51,460 nucleotides of DNA, from NCBI GenBank assembly GCA_002050455.1, contig MWZA01000168.1, positions 1-51,460 of the forward strand, written 5' to 3'. The notes under the pieces are model-generated. The model was not told the origin of the DNA. It searched no databases and was given only the letters and a program-made list of their open reading frames with translations. The position numbers were made by a program, and so were the translations under genes. Shown in pieces: positions 8,205 through 17,913 of the stretch. Numbering within the stretch: position 1 is the first letter of the stretch; the number at the start of each line of letters is the position of its first letter. Source of the stretch: Acidobacteria bacterium 5-1 (GTDB lineage: Bacteria > Acidobacteriota > Blastocatellia > Pyrinomonadales > Pyrinomonadaceae).

Positions 8205-9572
8205 TTATAGTTTTCTGCTCACTAATTTTGCAAAATTGAAACTTTTCGCTTTTTCTCTATCGGTAAAAAGTTCATTTCGTCTTTGAAAATCTTCATACAA
8301 TTTATCGTAAGTTTTAATCAGAAAGTTGGTCGAAGCCTCGCGTGTGTTTTGTTTGGCGGTTTCCAAAGCGTTGGCGGTTTTCCGTTTTGTTAATTCAGGA
8401 TTTTCGACGATTTCACGAATCGCCGCCACAAAATTTTCCGCCTTTGGTTCAGCCAGCCACATGTTTTCGTTGGTTGCATAGGAAAGCAAACCGCCTGCGT
8501 TTGGCGCAACTGTCGGAACGCCGGAAGCCATGGCTTCGAGCGGCGCGATGCCGAACGGCTCGCGCGGATTCGGATGCACAAAAATATCGCAGTTAGCATA
8601 ATAATTCGCCAAAGTTTCTTTATTGAGATGTCCGAGTTGGGTAATTTTATTCGGAATTCGCGCATCGGTTTGTTCTTTGAGCCATTCGGCTTTTGGTCCT
8701 GCACCCGCAATTAGCAAGCGATAATCTTCCTCATCTTTCGCTAAAACTGCCATCAAATCGGGCAATAAACTGATATTCTTTTCCGGCGAAATTCTTCCCG
8801 CATACAGTAAAATAATTGCGTTTTCAGGGATATTTGCCTTTTGCCGCATCTCGCATTTTACCGTGTCGGACTTTCTTTCGGGTGAAAACTGCTCGATGTC
8901 AACGCCGCGCGGACAAACGAAAATCCTTTCTTCAAACGGAACACGCGGAGATTTGAGAAATTGCCAGCACTTATTAAAAAACCAATCGGAACGGCGCGGA
9001 TTTTCACTTTTTTTGATTGCCTGATAAAATTCTTCCGCCGTATATGGCGAATTGGCGATATGAAAATCAAACGAAGGAAAATTATAATTTCCCATCAAAC
9101 GCCGCGCTGCCCATTTGCCGAATTTTCCGTTTGACAAAAATGAGCCGATGTTATCGTCCATCCGTTCGCACGAAAAATGCACGAGCATCGGTCTGCCGAG
9201 TTGTTTAAATTGGTTGCGGCGAATCATTGCGCCCATCAAACTGAGCGTGTATTTGTCGGTAACTTCAATCATATCAGGCATTTCAGAAAGTAAAATTCTG
9301 CGAATGATTGAATTATTCGCCATATATTGCCACGGCATCATCACGCGGTAACGCTTATCGAAAACAGGCGATTGTTTGGCGGGAACATAATAGATTTTAG
9401 CGAAATCGTTGATTTGTTCGACGGCTTCGGTTTCGCCCGGCACAATCAGGCGCATATAACGCTTGTGTTTTCCGGCGGCAGCAAGCAAATTATTGTAGGA
9501 CGTGCTGACACCGCCCGAATTTTTATGATAATAGTTGGTTATGTGAACCGATTTAAAGGGTTTTTTTTGCAC
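8205..9572 (-). CDS. GT-B glycosyltransferase, family 4 type
   Basis: A 455-residue cytosolic or membrane-associated glycosyltransferase. The N-terminal half has the acceptor-side start HITNYYHKNSGGVSTSYNNL. The C-terminal half has the donor-binding signature GRISPEKNISLLPDL and the E-x7-E-like stretch PREPFGIAPLEAMASGVPTV. GT4 retaining enzymes with this layout transfer hexoses from nucleotide sugars to lipids or polysaccharides. Acceptor and sugar are not readable. It is the last gene of a leftward group with a membrane protein, a second GT and a PHP protein, which suggests synthesis of one glycolipid or surface glycan. Confidence 0.85.
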   Translation of the reverse strand: MQKKPFKSVHITNYYHKNSGGVSTSYNNLLAAAGKHKRYMRLIVPGETEAVEQINDFAKIYYVPAKQSPVFDKRYRVMMPWQYMANNSIIRRILLSEMPDMIEVTDKYTLSLMGAMIRRNQFKQLGRPMLVHFSCERMDDNIGSFLSNGKFGKWAARRLMGNYNFPSFDFHIANSPYTAEEFYQAIKKSENPRRSDWFFNKCWQFLKSPRVPFEERIFVCPRGVDIEQFSPERKSDTVKCEMRQKANIPENAIILLYAGRISPEKNISLLPDLMAVLAKDEEDYRLLIAGAGPKAEWLKEQTDARIPNKITQLGHLNKETLANYYANCDIFVHPNPREPFGIAPLEAMASGVPTVAPNAGGLLSYATNENMWLAEPKAENFVAAIREIVENPELTKRKTANALETAKQNTREASTNFLIKTYDKLYEDFQRRNELFTDREKAKSFNFAKLVSRKL

Positions 9573-9598
9573 TAAGATTCAAACCATTGCTCAAAGAG

Positions 9599-10429
9599 TT
9601 AATTTTTTACATATTGACGGTAAATTCGCGCACCGACAGCAACAATCAACGTCCAGACCAGCATAATTGCCCACGCGCCGAGCGCAGTCGTCCACGCCCA
9701 CGACCATTTGCCGCGAAAAACGCCGAGCAATGTGCCAATTATTAGTCCGAAAGCCGAAAAAACTCCGATTGCCGCTAAAATATTGCCTTTATTTATAAAA
9801 CTTAAAATTTGAAGAGGCAAGAATGTAACAAATTCACCGATTAGAAGCGGAATGCGCTTCAAATCGCCCCACAAAGATTTCGTTTCGCGCCCTGCGCCGA
9901 CCAGTAAAACACCGTGGCGCATCACAAACAGATTAAACAAAGCCGACAGCACCGAAAACAAAACCGAAATAGCAAAGGCTTTTTGCCGCGCATTGTTTTC
10001 AGAAGCGGCAAAAACATTGCTGAAAAAATGTTCCTGCGAATAGTGTGTGATGTATTCAACGCTATGACTAAAAAGCGGAAGCGAAATTGTAACAATCAGC
10101 GTTGCCAGCCACTTCGGTGTCGCACGGCGAAACGACTGGACTAATGAACCGGAAATGCCGGACGTAACAAATCGAAAAGCTAACTCAATAATAACCGCCG
10201 TAAAAGTAACAATCCAAGATTCTTTACTTGCCTTATAAACCGTAAAATAAAATGAAGCTCGCAAAATTGCGCCAAGCAAAGCGGATTTCCAATTCCATCG
10301 CGTAATAATCTGAAACGGATGTTGTCCGAGACTGCGGAAAACATCGCCGATGGAAATCTCCTGCTCTTCTACTTCTTCCAAGTCATCAGCTTCGGCTATT
10401 GAGCGATGTATTTCATTTACATTAGTCAT
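9599..10429 (-). CDS. Polytopic membrane protein of unknown function
   Basis: 276 residues. After an acidic cytoplasmic N-terminus (about 45 residues with EADDLEEVEEQEISIGDVF) there are about five to six hydrophobic segments, including SALLGAILRASFYFTVY, AISVLFSVLSALFNLFV and AWAIMLVWTLIVAVGARIY. No family is recognised. It lies 27 nt upstream of one glycosyltransferase and about 50 nt downstream of another, all on the same strand, so a role in handling a lipid-linked sugar is plausible but unproven. Confidence 0.65.
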   Translation of the reverse strand: MTNVNEIHRSIAEADDLEEVEEQEISIGDVFRSLGQHPFQIITRWNWKSALLGAILRASFYFTVYKASKESWIVTFTAVIIELAFRFVTSGISGSLVQSFRRATPKWLATLIVTISLPLFSHSVEYITHYSQEHFFSNVFAASENNARQKAFAISVLFSVLSALFNLFVMRHGVLLVGAGRETKSLWGDLKRIPLLIGEFVTFLPLQILSFINKGNILAAIGVFSAFGLIIGTLLGVFRGKWSWAWTTALGAWAIMLVWTLIVAVGARIYRQYVKN

Positions 10430-10479
10430 TTATTTACGTTCAAAATACTTTCCGACATTATCGTTAAGTTACAATTTAA

Positions 10480-11712
10480 TTATTTCTTCTTTCTCAATTT
10501 TTTCTTTCCGTCCAAAAACACCTTTGCTTCATTGTATGCTTGATAAACAGCTTCAAAAACCGAATCCCACGAGCGCGACAGCGCAAATTCACGCGACAAC
10601 CTCTTCATTTCCGCCAGTTTTTCGGGATTGTCTATCAATTCAGCAGAATATTTGACAAAATCGTCAAAATTCTCGGCAATAAAACCCGTTTCGCCGTGTT
10701 TGACGATAAATTTCGGTCCGCCCTGATTTGTAACGAGTGCGGGAACGCCCGAAGCCATTGCTTCTTGCGGAACGTTACCGAAAGCGTCAGTTTCCGACGG
10801 AAATATGAAAACGTCCATGTTAGCATAAGCCTCTGATAATTGCTCGCCTTCGAGAAAGCCGGTCAACTCTGCCGTCATCATATTTTTTTCCAAAAAATCA
10901 CGTTCGCTGCCTTCACCAACAATTAAAAATTTAAAGTTCTTTTTGCCCGCTTTGAGCAGTGCCTTTTCCAAATCCGCTAACATCCGCACATTTTTTTCAG
11001 CGCGAAGTCTGCCGACAAAACCAAAGCGCAGAATGTTGTCATTAACTGTTCTTTTTTCCGTCGAAAACATCTCCGTGTCAACGCCGCGAATCATCAGACG
11101 AACCGTTCTGCCGGTGCCTTTCGATAGCATATCAATTAACTCTTGATTGGGCGCAAGCAGAATTTGCGGCATTTTGTAATAAAGTTTTGCTCCGTCCAAA
11201 ATTCGTTTTTTGAGAAATTCGGCAAATGATTGGTGATGTTTTTTCGGCAGAAAATTTAATTTTGTTCGCAGACGACTGGCGGCGTATTCATGCAGATTCG
11301 TGTGCCACGAACCGACCAGCGCAACATCCATTTTCCACGCCAGATACGCGCCCATAATACTGACATCGTTTAAGCCGGTAATGTGAAAAACGTCGGGGCG
11401 AAATTTTTCCAATTCTTTTTGAACCAGCGAAATGTGCCGCTGGAAGAGCGGATCGTATTTTAAGTCTTCGTCCATCCTGAAAGACAGAGCCGAGCGTTTA
11501 AGCGAAACGAAGGTAATGTTTCCGTCCTGCGAAACTTCTGTTTTTTTGCCCGCAAAAACACACAAGAAAGGATAGCCGCGTTTGCGGGCAAACCCCACGA
11601 GTTTATTACTTGTCATCGCTACGCCGTTGACTTCCAAAAACGAATCGGGAAAATAAACGACGCGCAGGGAATTATTCACAACGGTCAAATTTCGGAAAGG
11701 GGAAAAGGGCAA
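10480..11712 (-). CDS. GT-B glycosyltransferase, family 4 type (second copy)
   Basis: About 400 residues. The N-terminus VVYFPDSFLEVNGVAMTSNK is typical of GT4 mannosyl/glucosyl transferases acting on lipids, with GFVGRLRAEKNVRMLADLEK as donor-binding loop and FIFPSETDAFGNVPQEAMASG as the E-x7-E region. It differs clearly from the GT at 8205-9572, so this is not a tandem duplication. The start is uncertain: the frame opens at a TTG (11712), but a GTG at 11679 would place translation right before the conserved part. The C-terminus is very basic (KKLRKKK), which could help membrane association. Confidence 0.8.
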   Translation of the reverse strand: MPFSPFRNLTVVNNSLRVVYFPDSFLEVNGVAMTSNKLVGFARKRGYPFLCVFAGKKTEVSQDGNITFVSLKRSALSFRMDEDLKYDPLFQRHISLVQKELEKFRPDVFHITGLNDVSIMGAYLAWKMDVALVGSWHTNLHEYAASRLRTKLNFLPKKHHQSFAEFLKKRILDGAKLYYKMPQILLAPNQELIDMLSKGTGRTVRLMIRGVDTEMFSTEKRTVNDNILRFGFVGRLRAEKNVRMLADLEKALLKAGKKNFKFLIVGEGSERDFLEKNMMTAELTGFLEGEQLSEAYANMDVFIFPSETDAFGNVPQEAMASGVPALVTNQGGPKFIVKHGETGFIAENFDDFVKYSAELIDNPEKLAEMKRLSREFALSRSWDSVFEAVYQAYNEAKVFLDGKKKLRKKK

Positions 11713-11760
11713 TTCGTAAAGGTTTCACCCTTTACTCACAACCCTTTTCTATATATTTAG

Positions 11761-13008
11761 TTATGATGCAAATTCTGTTTTTGTCTGCGGCTGTTCAACT
11801 GCCAGACTAGCTGCAATTTCCTGCAGATCGGGAATTTCAAACATCGTCTTGGTTACGTCTTTCGGCACACGGTCATGCGGTTTTCTGGCTAAACTGAAAA
11901 ACGGGCGCATCTTCGGACTGCCGAAAACTCCAAGCGTCCAAATCGCCGTCCGCAGCCACGCCGGACCGCCGCGTATCCAATGAACCGAAAGCTGGCGCAC
12001 GCCTCCGCCGTCGCCGATGTCGAAATAAACGCGGTCAAACCACTTCTGACGACCTTCGGGAAATGTCGAGTAATTTCTCAAAATTTCCGAAAAAGACTGT
12101 AATTGGCGCGAGTGAAGCGGCTGCCGATATTCGGGCATCAAAGCAACTTCGCTGCGCTTACCGGCGCGAATTTCTTCGGCAAATTCGCTGAAAGTTTTGC
12201 TGTTGGTTAAATTGATGACCGTGTTTGGTTGGCAGCCGTGCCGGTCGCCGCCCGTAATAATCGGATAACCCAACGCTTCTGCCATCTCAATGACGACTTT
12301 ATTTTCTGACCACGAGCGAAAACCGTTGATCTCCAAGGCGTGAATACAACGACCGTGTTCTTTCAGAAAATTTTTGAGCAAAAGCGCGTGTTTTTCTTTG
12401 CCAACCCTTTCAATATCCCAAATTGGATGGTTGAGAACGACCAGCACATCGGGAATTTCATTGAGCATTAAAAACATTTGGCGCAAGTTTTCGTTGCTAT
12501 GATTCTCCTTGTTAAAAGTGTAATCAAGCAGAGTTTTCGTTAATTCGACGGCACGGTCTTTCGGCAGATTATGAACGCCGACGTGAAAAAAACCACATTC
12601 AAACGGAACTGTCCATTCCAGCGAAATCGGGGCTTGTTCATTGGCGGTCGTTTCGCCGACCTGCAAATTGGCAGCAATGCTGTCGTGGTCAGTTATTGAT
12701 ACGATAGCATCAAGCCCTGTTTTATTAATCTGCGTTTTTTCAAGATGATAAACTTCCTGCGGAGTTAAGGGCGGCAACCAATAACCGGTTGAAAAATCAG
12801 GATTTTTGCCCTCACGGTTCAAGTATTTAATGCGCTCCTTGTTCCAAAAATACGAAATAATTGGTAGTTTGTCCGCATAATGCGGCACAAAATCAAGCAT
12901 TTCTTTGGAATACTCAGTATGACAATGGAGAGAAACACCTGTCTTAGCTTCTTTGCTCAAGTCTTTTGGCTTGTGCAAGATATGCAATCGAGTTTGTTTT
13001 AAGTTCAT
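11761..13008 (-). CDS. PHP-domain metal-dependent phosphoesterase
   Basis: 415 residues with the metal-ligand motifs of the PHP superfamily: HCHTEYS near the N-terminus, SITDHDS, NHPIWDIER and GGDRHGC. PHP proteins use two or three metal ions to hydrolyse phosphoester bonds; the substrate here is unknown. The start is supported by GGAG (reverse complement of 13015-13018) 7 nt before the ATG. It is the first gene of the leftward glycosyltransferase operon, so removal of a phosphate from a sugar-lipid intermediate or a regulatory nucleotide is a reasonable guess. The C-terminal 100 residues fall outside the usual PHP core. Confidence 0.75.
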   Translation of the reverse strand: MNLKQTRLHILHKPKDLSKEAKTGVSLHCHTEYSKEMLDFVPHYADKLPIISYFWNKERIKYLNREGKNPDFSTGYWLPPLTPQEVYHLEKTQINKTGLDAIVSITDHDSIAANLQVGETTANEQAPISLEWTVPFECGFFHVGVHNLPKDRAVELTKTLLDYTFNKENHSNENLRQMFLMLNEIPDVLVVLNHPIWDIERVGKEKHALLLKNFLKEHGRCIHALEINGFRSWSENKVVIEMAEALGYPIITGGDRHGCQPNTVINLTNSKTFSEFAEEIRAGKRSEVALMPEYRQPLHSRQLQSFSEILRNYSTFPEGRQKWFDRVYFDIGDGGGVRQLSVHWIRGGPAWLRTAIWTLGVFGSPKMRPFFSLARKPHDRVPKDVTKTMFEIPDLQEIAASLAVEQPQTKTEFAS

Positions 13009-13297
13009 TTCATTCTCCGTAAATTCTCGCGTTAATTAAATCAATAAAACTATCAAATTCAATTGGCAAAGTAAATTCTCAGATGTCTAATTACGGTAAA
13101 CTGTTGTATTCGTTTGTGTTGACACATCATTTAATAAAGGAGAACATTCGACCTGCGAAAAGTGTAACATAACGGATGAAAAAATAAAGTCGGTTGAAAA
13201 AAAATGTCACAAATCAGAAACTTGCGGTGTTCTTCAAATAACAAGGAAAAAAATTCCTGAATTTATTTCATATTTATTCTAAAAGGAGAATGCAGTT

Positions 13298-15145
13298 ATG
13301 TCTTGGTTATATTCACTTATTTTCGCAGGGTTGATGTTTTCGACTGAAAGCACTTTACCGATTCAAATAAATTACGGTTACACGGAATCAAACATTAGAA
13401 AGGTCATTAAACTTGACGAAACCGAAAGATTTGAGCAAACTTATCCACTCAATGCAAACGGCAGAGTCAGCGTTTCAAACGTCAACGGTTCGATTACAAT
13501 TGAAACTTGGGACAATCCGCAAGTTAAACTCGAAGCCGTCAAAATCGCCGACAGCAAGGAAAGATTAATGGAAGTTGAAATTAAAATTGACGCGCGGCAG
13601 GATTCTTTCAGCGTCGAAACCGATTACGAAAATATGCGGAGCAGAAACGGCGACAAAAATCGGAATAACGGCAAACTGCAGGTCGAATTTCATCTAATTG
13701 TTCCGCGCGGCGCGATTTTAGACGAAATCGAAACCGTCAATGGTTCAATCAGTATCTCGAATGCGGTAAATACCACTAAAGCCTCTGCCGTCAACGGAGA
13801 AGTCAAAGCGACGAATCTACGCGGCACGGCTAATTTATCAACCGTCAACGGCACGGTTGAAGCCGATTTTGAGCAACTGCAAGCGGGAAGTCGCATTTCA
13901 CTCAACACCGTCAACGGAACGGTAAATTTAACTATTCCGTCTGACGCAAACGCCACTATTAAAGCTGATTCGCTAAACGGAAATATCAGTAACGATTTTG
14001 GTTTGCCGATGCACAAAGGGCAGTATATCGGGCGCAATCTTTACGGCAGAATCGGCAGCGGAGATGTCCAAATTAAACTCAATAGTGTCAACGGCGGTTT
14101 GTCCATTCGGCGAAAAAACGACGGCAAAAATCCGAGTCCGGCGATAAATCTTCTTCCGACTAAAAACAACGATGATTTTGATGGTGATTATGATGCAAAT
14201 ATCAAAAGGACAATCAAAAATACAAATAAAACCATTGTCAAATCTGAACGAGAAATCGGCGAAGCGATAAGCGGCGCGATAATAGAGGGAGTTACAAAAG
14301 TCACTACCGATTCGATTAAAACAGTTATGGATGCTACTAATGAAAAGATGCAGGCGAAAATTAAAGAAGCACAACAAAAAGCACTGGCGCGAATGTCGGA
14401 CGTAAATTGGATTGTTAGCTCGCCTAAAATCGAAAAAAAAAGTGATTCTTTTGCGGTCAAGGGAATTCCGAAAGTTACGGTTGAAGCGGAAAACAGCGCA
14501 GTCAGCGTGCGCGGTTGGGACAAATCGGAAGTGCAGTATTTTGTATCGAAAATTTCAAGAAATCAAAATCAAACGCCGTTGGAATTTGCGGCGGAGCAAA
14601 ACGGTTCGGATATAAATATAATAAATATAAAAGTAATAAACAAAGATGAAGCAAATCGTTTCAACGAACCGAATCGCGTTCGCGTGGAGGTTTTCGTGCC
14701 AAAAAAGTCGAATCTAAAAATTGTTACGAGTGGCGAAATTCGGCTCGAAGGCGTTTCGGGCGAGATTGAACTAATCGGCGAAGATGGCGCGTTGAATGTG
14801 CGCGATGCGGACGGCAAACTGCGCTTGACGGCGGCGGACGGACGCATTCGCGTGATTGGTTTCAGAGGCGAAATTTCTGCTCAAACCGCTGACGGCGATA
14901 TGAATCTTGAAGGCGATTTTCAAAAACTTTTCGCGCATACCGAAGACGGCACAATAATCTTGACCTTGCTCGAAAATGTCAATGCAACTCTTTCGTCAAA
15001 CAAAAGAATCAATGTCGAAGGAATAACTTTAACCGAAACAAGCGAAAATAATTGGCGCATCGGCAAAGGCGGCACAAACTATCAGTTACAGACAACCGAT
15101 GGACAAATATTTGTTCGCCCGGCGAATATAATAAAAACAAACTAA
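13298..15145 (+). CDS. DUF4097-type beta-repeat envelope protein
   Basis: 615 residues beginning with a short hydrophobic segment that may be a signal peptide. Residues about 40-260 carry repeated VNG-centred strands (GRVSVSNVNGSITIETW, IETVNGSISISNAVN, LSTVNGTVEADF, LNTVNGTVNLTI), the right-handed beta-helix-like pattern of DUF4097. A helical Lys/Ala/Glu-rich linker follows (about 290-360), then a second such region (about 390-610) with DG-centred strands (EDGALNVRDADGKL, AADGRIRVIGFRGEI). AAGGAG lies 11 nt before the ATG. Such proteins are common in Acidobacteriota and usually lie near cell-envelope genes; no enzymatic motif is visible. Confidence 0.75.
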   Translation: MSWLYSLIFAGLMFSTESTLPIQINYGYTESNIRKVIKLDETERFEQTYPLNANGRVSVSNVNGSITIETWDNPQVKLEAVKIADSKERLMEVEIKIDARQDSFSVETDYENMRSRNGDKNRNNGKLQVEFHLIVPRGAILDEIETVNGSISISNAVNTTKASAVNGEVKATNLRGTANLSTVNGTVEADFEQLQAGSRISLNTVNGTVNLTIPSDANATIKADSLNGNISNDFGLPMHKGQYIGRNLYGRIGSGDVQIKLNSVNGGLSIRRKNDGKNPSPAINLLPTKNNDDFDGDYDANIKRTIKNTNKTIVKSEREIGEAISGAIIEGVTKVTTDSIKTVMDATNEKMQAKIKEAQQKALARMSDVNWIVSSPKIEKKSDSFAVKGIPKVTVEAENSAVSVRGWDKSEVQYFVSKISRNQNQTPLEFAAEQNGSDINIINIKVINKDEANRFNEPNRVRVEVFVPKKSNLKIVTSGEIRLEGVSGEIELIGEDGALNVRDADGKLRLTAADGRIRVIGFRGEISAQTADGDMNLEGDFQKLFAHTEDGTIILTLLENVNATLSSNKRINVEGITLTETSENNWRIGKGGTNYQLQTTDGQIFVRPANIIKTN

Positions 15146-15297
15146 AAGTAAATTTCAAATACACAAAAGTTTATTTTGCTTTCAAGCTGTTTATTTAAAA
15201 CTTTCTGACCAAATATACGTTTTAGTTAAAGCAAGTGATTTTAAAATTTGCTTTCCAATCAATAATCTATCTCCTTTTTATAAAACTGAGGTGTCGT

Positions 15298-17826
15298 ATG
15301 AAAAAGTTCTACGCTTTTCTAGTCATTATATTTTTTGCAATTTATACAAACGCGCAGCCGACAAACACAAATGTTTCCAATGATTCAAACAATAAAAAAA
15401 CAACTTCCGACAAAAATCCCAAATTAATTCTTCCGCCCGAGAAGGCAAATCCTGTAAAAATCACGAAAATCTCCACGCTACCCGTAATTGACGGCAAACT
15501 TGACGATGAGATTTGGAAGACTGCGACTGTTTTTAAGGATTTTATTCAAACCGGTCCGGGCGATAATGTCGAGCCTTCAAAACCAACCGAAGCGTATCTG
15601 GCATATGACGAAAAAAATCTCTATATTGCGTTCAAATGCTGGGACGAACGCGACAAAATTCGCGCTACGCTTGCCAAGCGCGACGAAGTTCTCGGCGAAG
15701 ACAACGTGCGCGTCTGGCTCGATACTTATAACGACCAACGCCGCGCGTATGTTCTTGGCTTTAATCCGTTGGGAATACAACAGGACGGAATTTTTACTGA
15801 AGGGCAAGGACCGGATTTTTCGGTTGACATCGTGATGGAATCAAAAGGCGTAATTGAAGATTGGGGCTGGTCGGTTGAAGTTAAAATTCCATTTAAATCT
15901 TTGCGTTATTCAGCGGGCAAAGGCAAATTTTGGGGCTTCAACGTGGCGCGAAACATTGACCGACTTAATGACGAGTTTGATTCGTGGATGCCGGATGACC
16001 GAAATATCTCAGGATTTCTTATTAAACACGGTAAAATCGGCGGGCTTGACGAAATAAAAACCGAGCGAACACTGGAAATTACGCCGAGCGTTACGATTTC
16101 CGAAAGCGGCAGACGACTTGCCGTTTATCCTAATACATTTGATTCCGATAGATTTGTTAACCAATCCATCAAACAAGATATTGGCGTAACGCTCAAATAT
16201 ACAATCACGCCGAATATAACACTTGACGCGGCTTATAATCCCGATTTTGCGGAAATTGAAGCAGACGCGCCGGTGGTTACGGCAAATCAGCGTTTTCCGA
16301 TTTTCTTTCAGGAAAAACGTCCGTTTTTTCTTGAAGGCTCGGAAATTTTCGGGTCGCCGCTGCAAGTTTTTTATTCACGGACGATTGTTGATCCTGATTT
16401 AGCGGCAAAATTAACGGGAAAAATTGGTAAAACTTCCTTCGGATTTCTTGCCGCATCCGACAACGCGCCCGGAAACTACGACGAAGATGAGCGAAATAAT
16501 CCGAATTTGCGTCCGCGCATCAGCGAATTTCTGGACAAAAACGCGCTTTTCGGTGTTCTTCGCCTCAAGCGTGATTTCGGCAAGGAAAACAACGTCGGGT
16601 TTTTCGGCACTTACCGCAGCTTTCCCGAACAGCACAATATTTTGGGCGGTTTTGACGGGCGTTTCAAACTAAATCCGAATACAACATCGCAATTTCAAGT
16701 GGTTGGAACAAACTCGCGTCGGTGTTTCTTTGATGCGACATTTGAACCGACGCTTAATCCGTTTCAAGCGCGGCGCAACCGCGAAATTTGCGATAACAAT
16801 CAATATCGAAATTACCGAACAGGAAACGGTTTCGGTTATACATGGAATTTGGATTACACGGAAAAAAATCGCGGCTTTTATCTTGAAACAAGCGGCAGAA
16901 CAAGAGATTACCGTGCCGATGCCGGTTTTACGCGCCGCACAAACACAAACAGCATTTTTCTCGCCGGACGTTTAAGCACCGAGCCGAAGCCGAAATCAAA
17001 AATTATTCGGATTGACTGGCGACCGGCTGTTTCGACCAAATACGATTGGCAGGGACGTTCGCAGGACGTTGGTCTCTCTTCTAACTTTAACTTCAGTTTT
17101 CAGCACAATACTTTCGCCAACTTTCAAACCGGTGTTTTCTTCGAGCGGATTTTTGAAGAAGAATTCGGATTAAAACGTTCACCAACGCGAAACGGCGCAT
17201 TTTTCGGCGAAGGCGAACGTTCGACGTGGCAGCAATATGTTAGCGGAAGCATAAACAGTCAAATCAACAAAAAAGTGGCAGTGGGTTTGTTCATAGGCAC
17301 TATCAACAACGCTTTTGACTTTGATTTCGGCGGCGGTTATCGTTTTCCGCGTCGAAGTCCGGCATATTTGGCTTATCTGAATGAACGTTTGATAAATCCG
17401 AATGCCGTTGTGCCGCCGCTCGACCCCGGACCGGGTAGACAATTCGACCTCGGTTTTGAAGTTGAACTTAAACCGATTGACCCGCTCAGAGTTTCGCTCG
17501 AATACAACAAAAATACTTTAAAACGTTATGACACAAGTCAAACGGCGTTTGATTCAAATATCGTTACTTTGCGCTCGACATATCAATTCACCCGATTTTT
17601 ATTCACGCGCCTGCGGGCTGATTACAATTCGCTTTCTTCAAACGTCAGCGGGCAATTCCTTGTCGGCTACAATCCGAGTCCGGGAACCGCGTTTTATGTC
17701 GGCTACAACGATAATTTCAATTATAACGGCTTTAATCCATACAGCGGACAACTCGAACCGCGATTTGAGCGCAACAACCGCACGTTTTTTATTCGCGCTT
17801 CGTATTTGTTTAGAAAGAGTTTTTAA
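15298..17826 (+). CDS. DUF5916 outer-membrane protein with CBM9-like domain
   Basis: 842 residues from the ATG at 15298, which begins a clear signal peptide (KKFYAFLVIIFFAIYTNAQ) after a GAGGTG ribosome binding site. The frame is open further upstream, but those residues would precede the signal peptide. Residues about 55-240 match a carbohydrate-binding family 9/DOMON-like domain (VIDGKLDDEIWKTA ... AYLAYDEKNLYIAFKCWD). The rest is the DUF5916 beta-barrel, with alternating aromatic strands and a last strand FFIRASYLFRKSF ending in Phe, as expected for BAM-inserted proteins. Probably binds or imports a glycan or peptide breakdown product. Followed by a terminator. Confidence 0.85.
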   Translation: MKKFYAFLVIIFFAIYTNAQPTNTNVSNDSNNKKTTSDKNPKLILPPEKANPVKITKISTLPVIDGKLDDEIWKTATVFKDFIQTGPGDNVEPSKPTEAYLAYDEKNLYIAFKCWDERDKIRATLAKRDEVLGEDNVRVWLDTYNDQRRAYVLGFNPLGIQQDGIFTEGQGPDFSVDIVMESKGVIEDWGWSVEVKIPFKSLRYSAGKGKFWGFNVARNIDRLNDEFDSWMPDDRNISGFLIKHGKIGGLDEIKTERTLEITPSVTISESGRRLAVYPNTFDSDRFVNQSIKQDIGVTLKYTITPNITLDAAYNPDFAEIEADAPVVTANQRFPIFFQEKRPFFLEGSEIFGSPLQVFYSRTIVDPDLAAKLTGKIGKTSFGFLAASDNAPGNYDEDERNNPNLRPRISEFLDKNALFGVLRLKRDFGKENNVGFFGTYRSFPEQHNILGGFDGRFKLNPNTTSQFQVVGTNSRRCFFDATFEPTLNPFQARRNREICDNNQYRNYRTGNGFGYTWNLDYTEKNRGFYLETSGRTRDYRADAGFTRRTNTNSIFLAGRLSTEPKPKSKIIRIDWRPAVSTKYDWQGRSQDVGLSSNFNFSFQHNTFANFQTGVFFERIFEEEFGLKRSPTRNGAFFGEGERSTWQQYVSGSINSQINKKVAVGLFIGTINNAFDFDFGGGYRFPRRSPAYLAYLNERLINPNAVVPPLDPGPGRQFDLGFEVELKPIDPLRVSLEYNKNTLKRYDTSQTAFDSNIVTLRSTYQFTRFLFTRLRADYNSLSSNVSGQFLVGYNPSPGTAFYVGYNDNFNYNGFNPYSGQLEPRFERNNRTFFIRASYLFRKSF

Positions 17827-17858
17827 GTTTCTTCTAAATTTATTTACTTCATAATTTT

Positions 17859-17893
17859 GGCAGTGAACTCTATTCAAGTTCACTGCCGTTTTA
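17859..17893 (+). terminator. Rho-independent terminator after the DUF5916 gene
   Basis: An 11-bp perfect stem (17859-17869 with 17877-17887), 7-nt loop, then GTTTTAT. The T-tract is short but correctly placed for rightward transcription. Confidence 0.75.
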
Positions 17894-17913
17894 TCACCCG
17901 ATAAGTTTTCCTG

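Noticed and set aside
13119-13147. TTGACA at 13119-13124 as a promoter of the DUF4097 gene
   Set aside because: No acceptable -10 box at 16-18 bp, and it lies about 170 bp before the gene.
13137-13260. Small gene after AAGGAGA at 13137-13143
   Set aside because: No start codon at proper spacing; the nearest ATG runs into a stop after a few codons.
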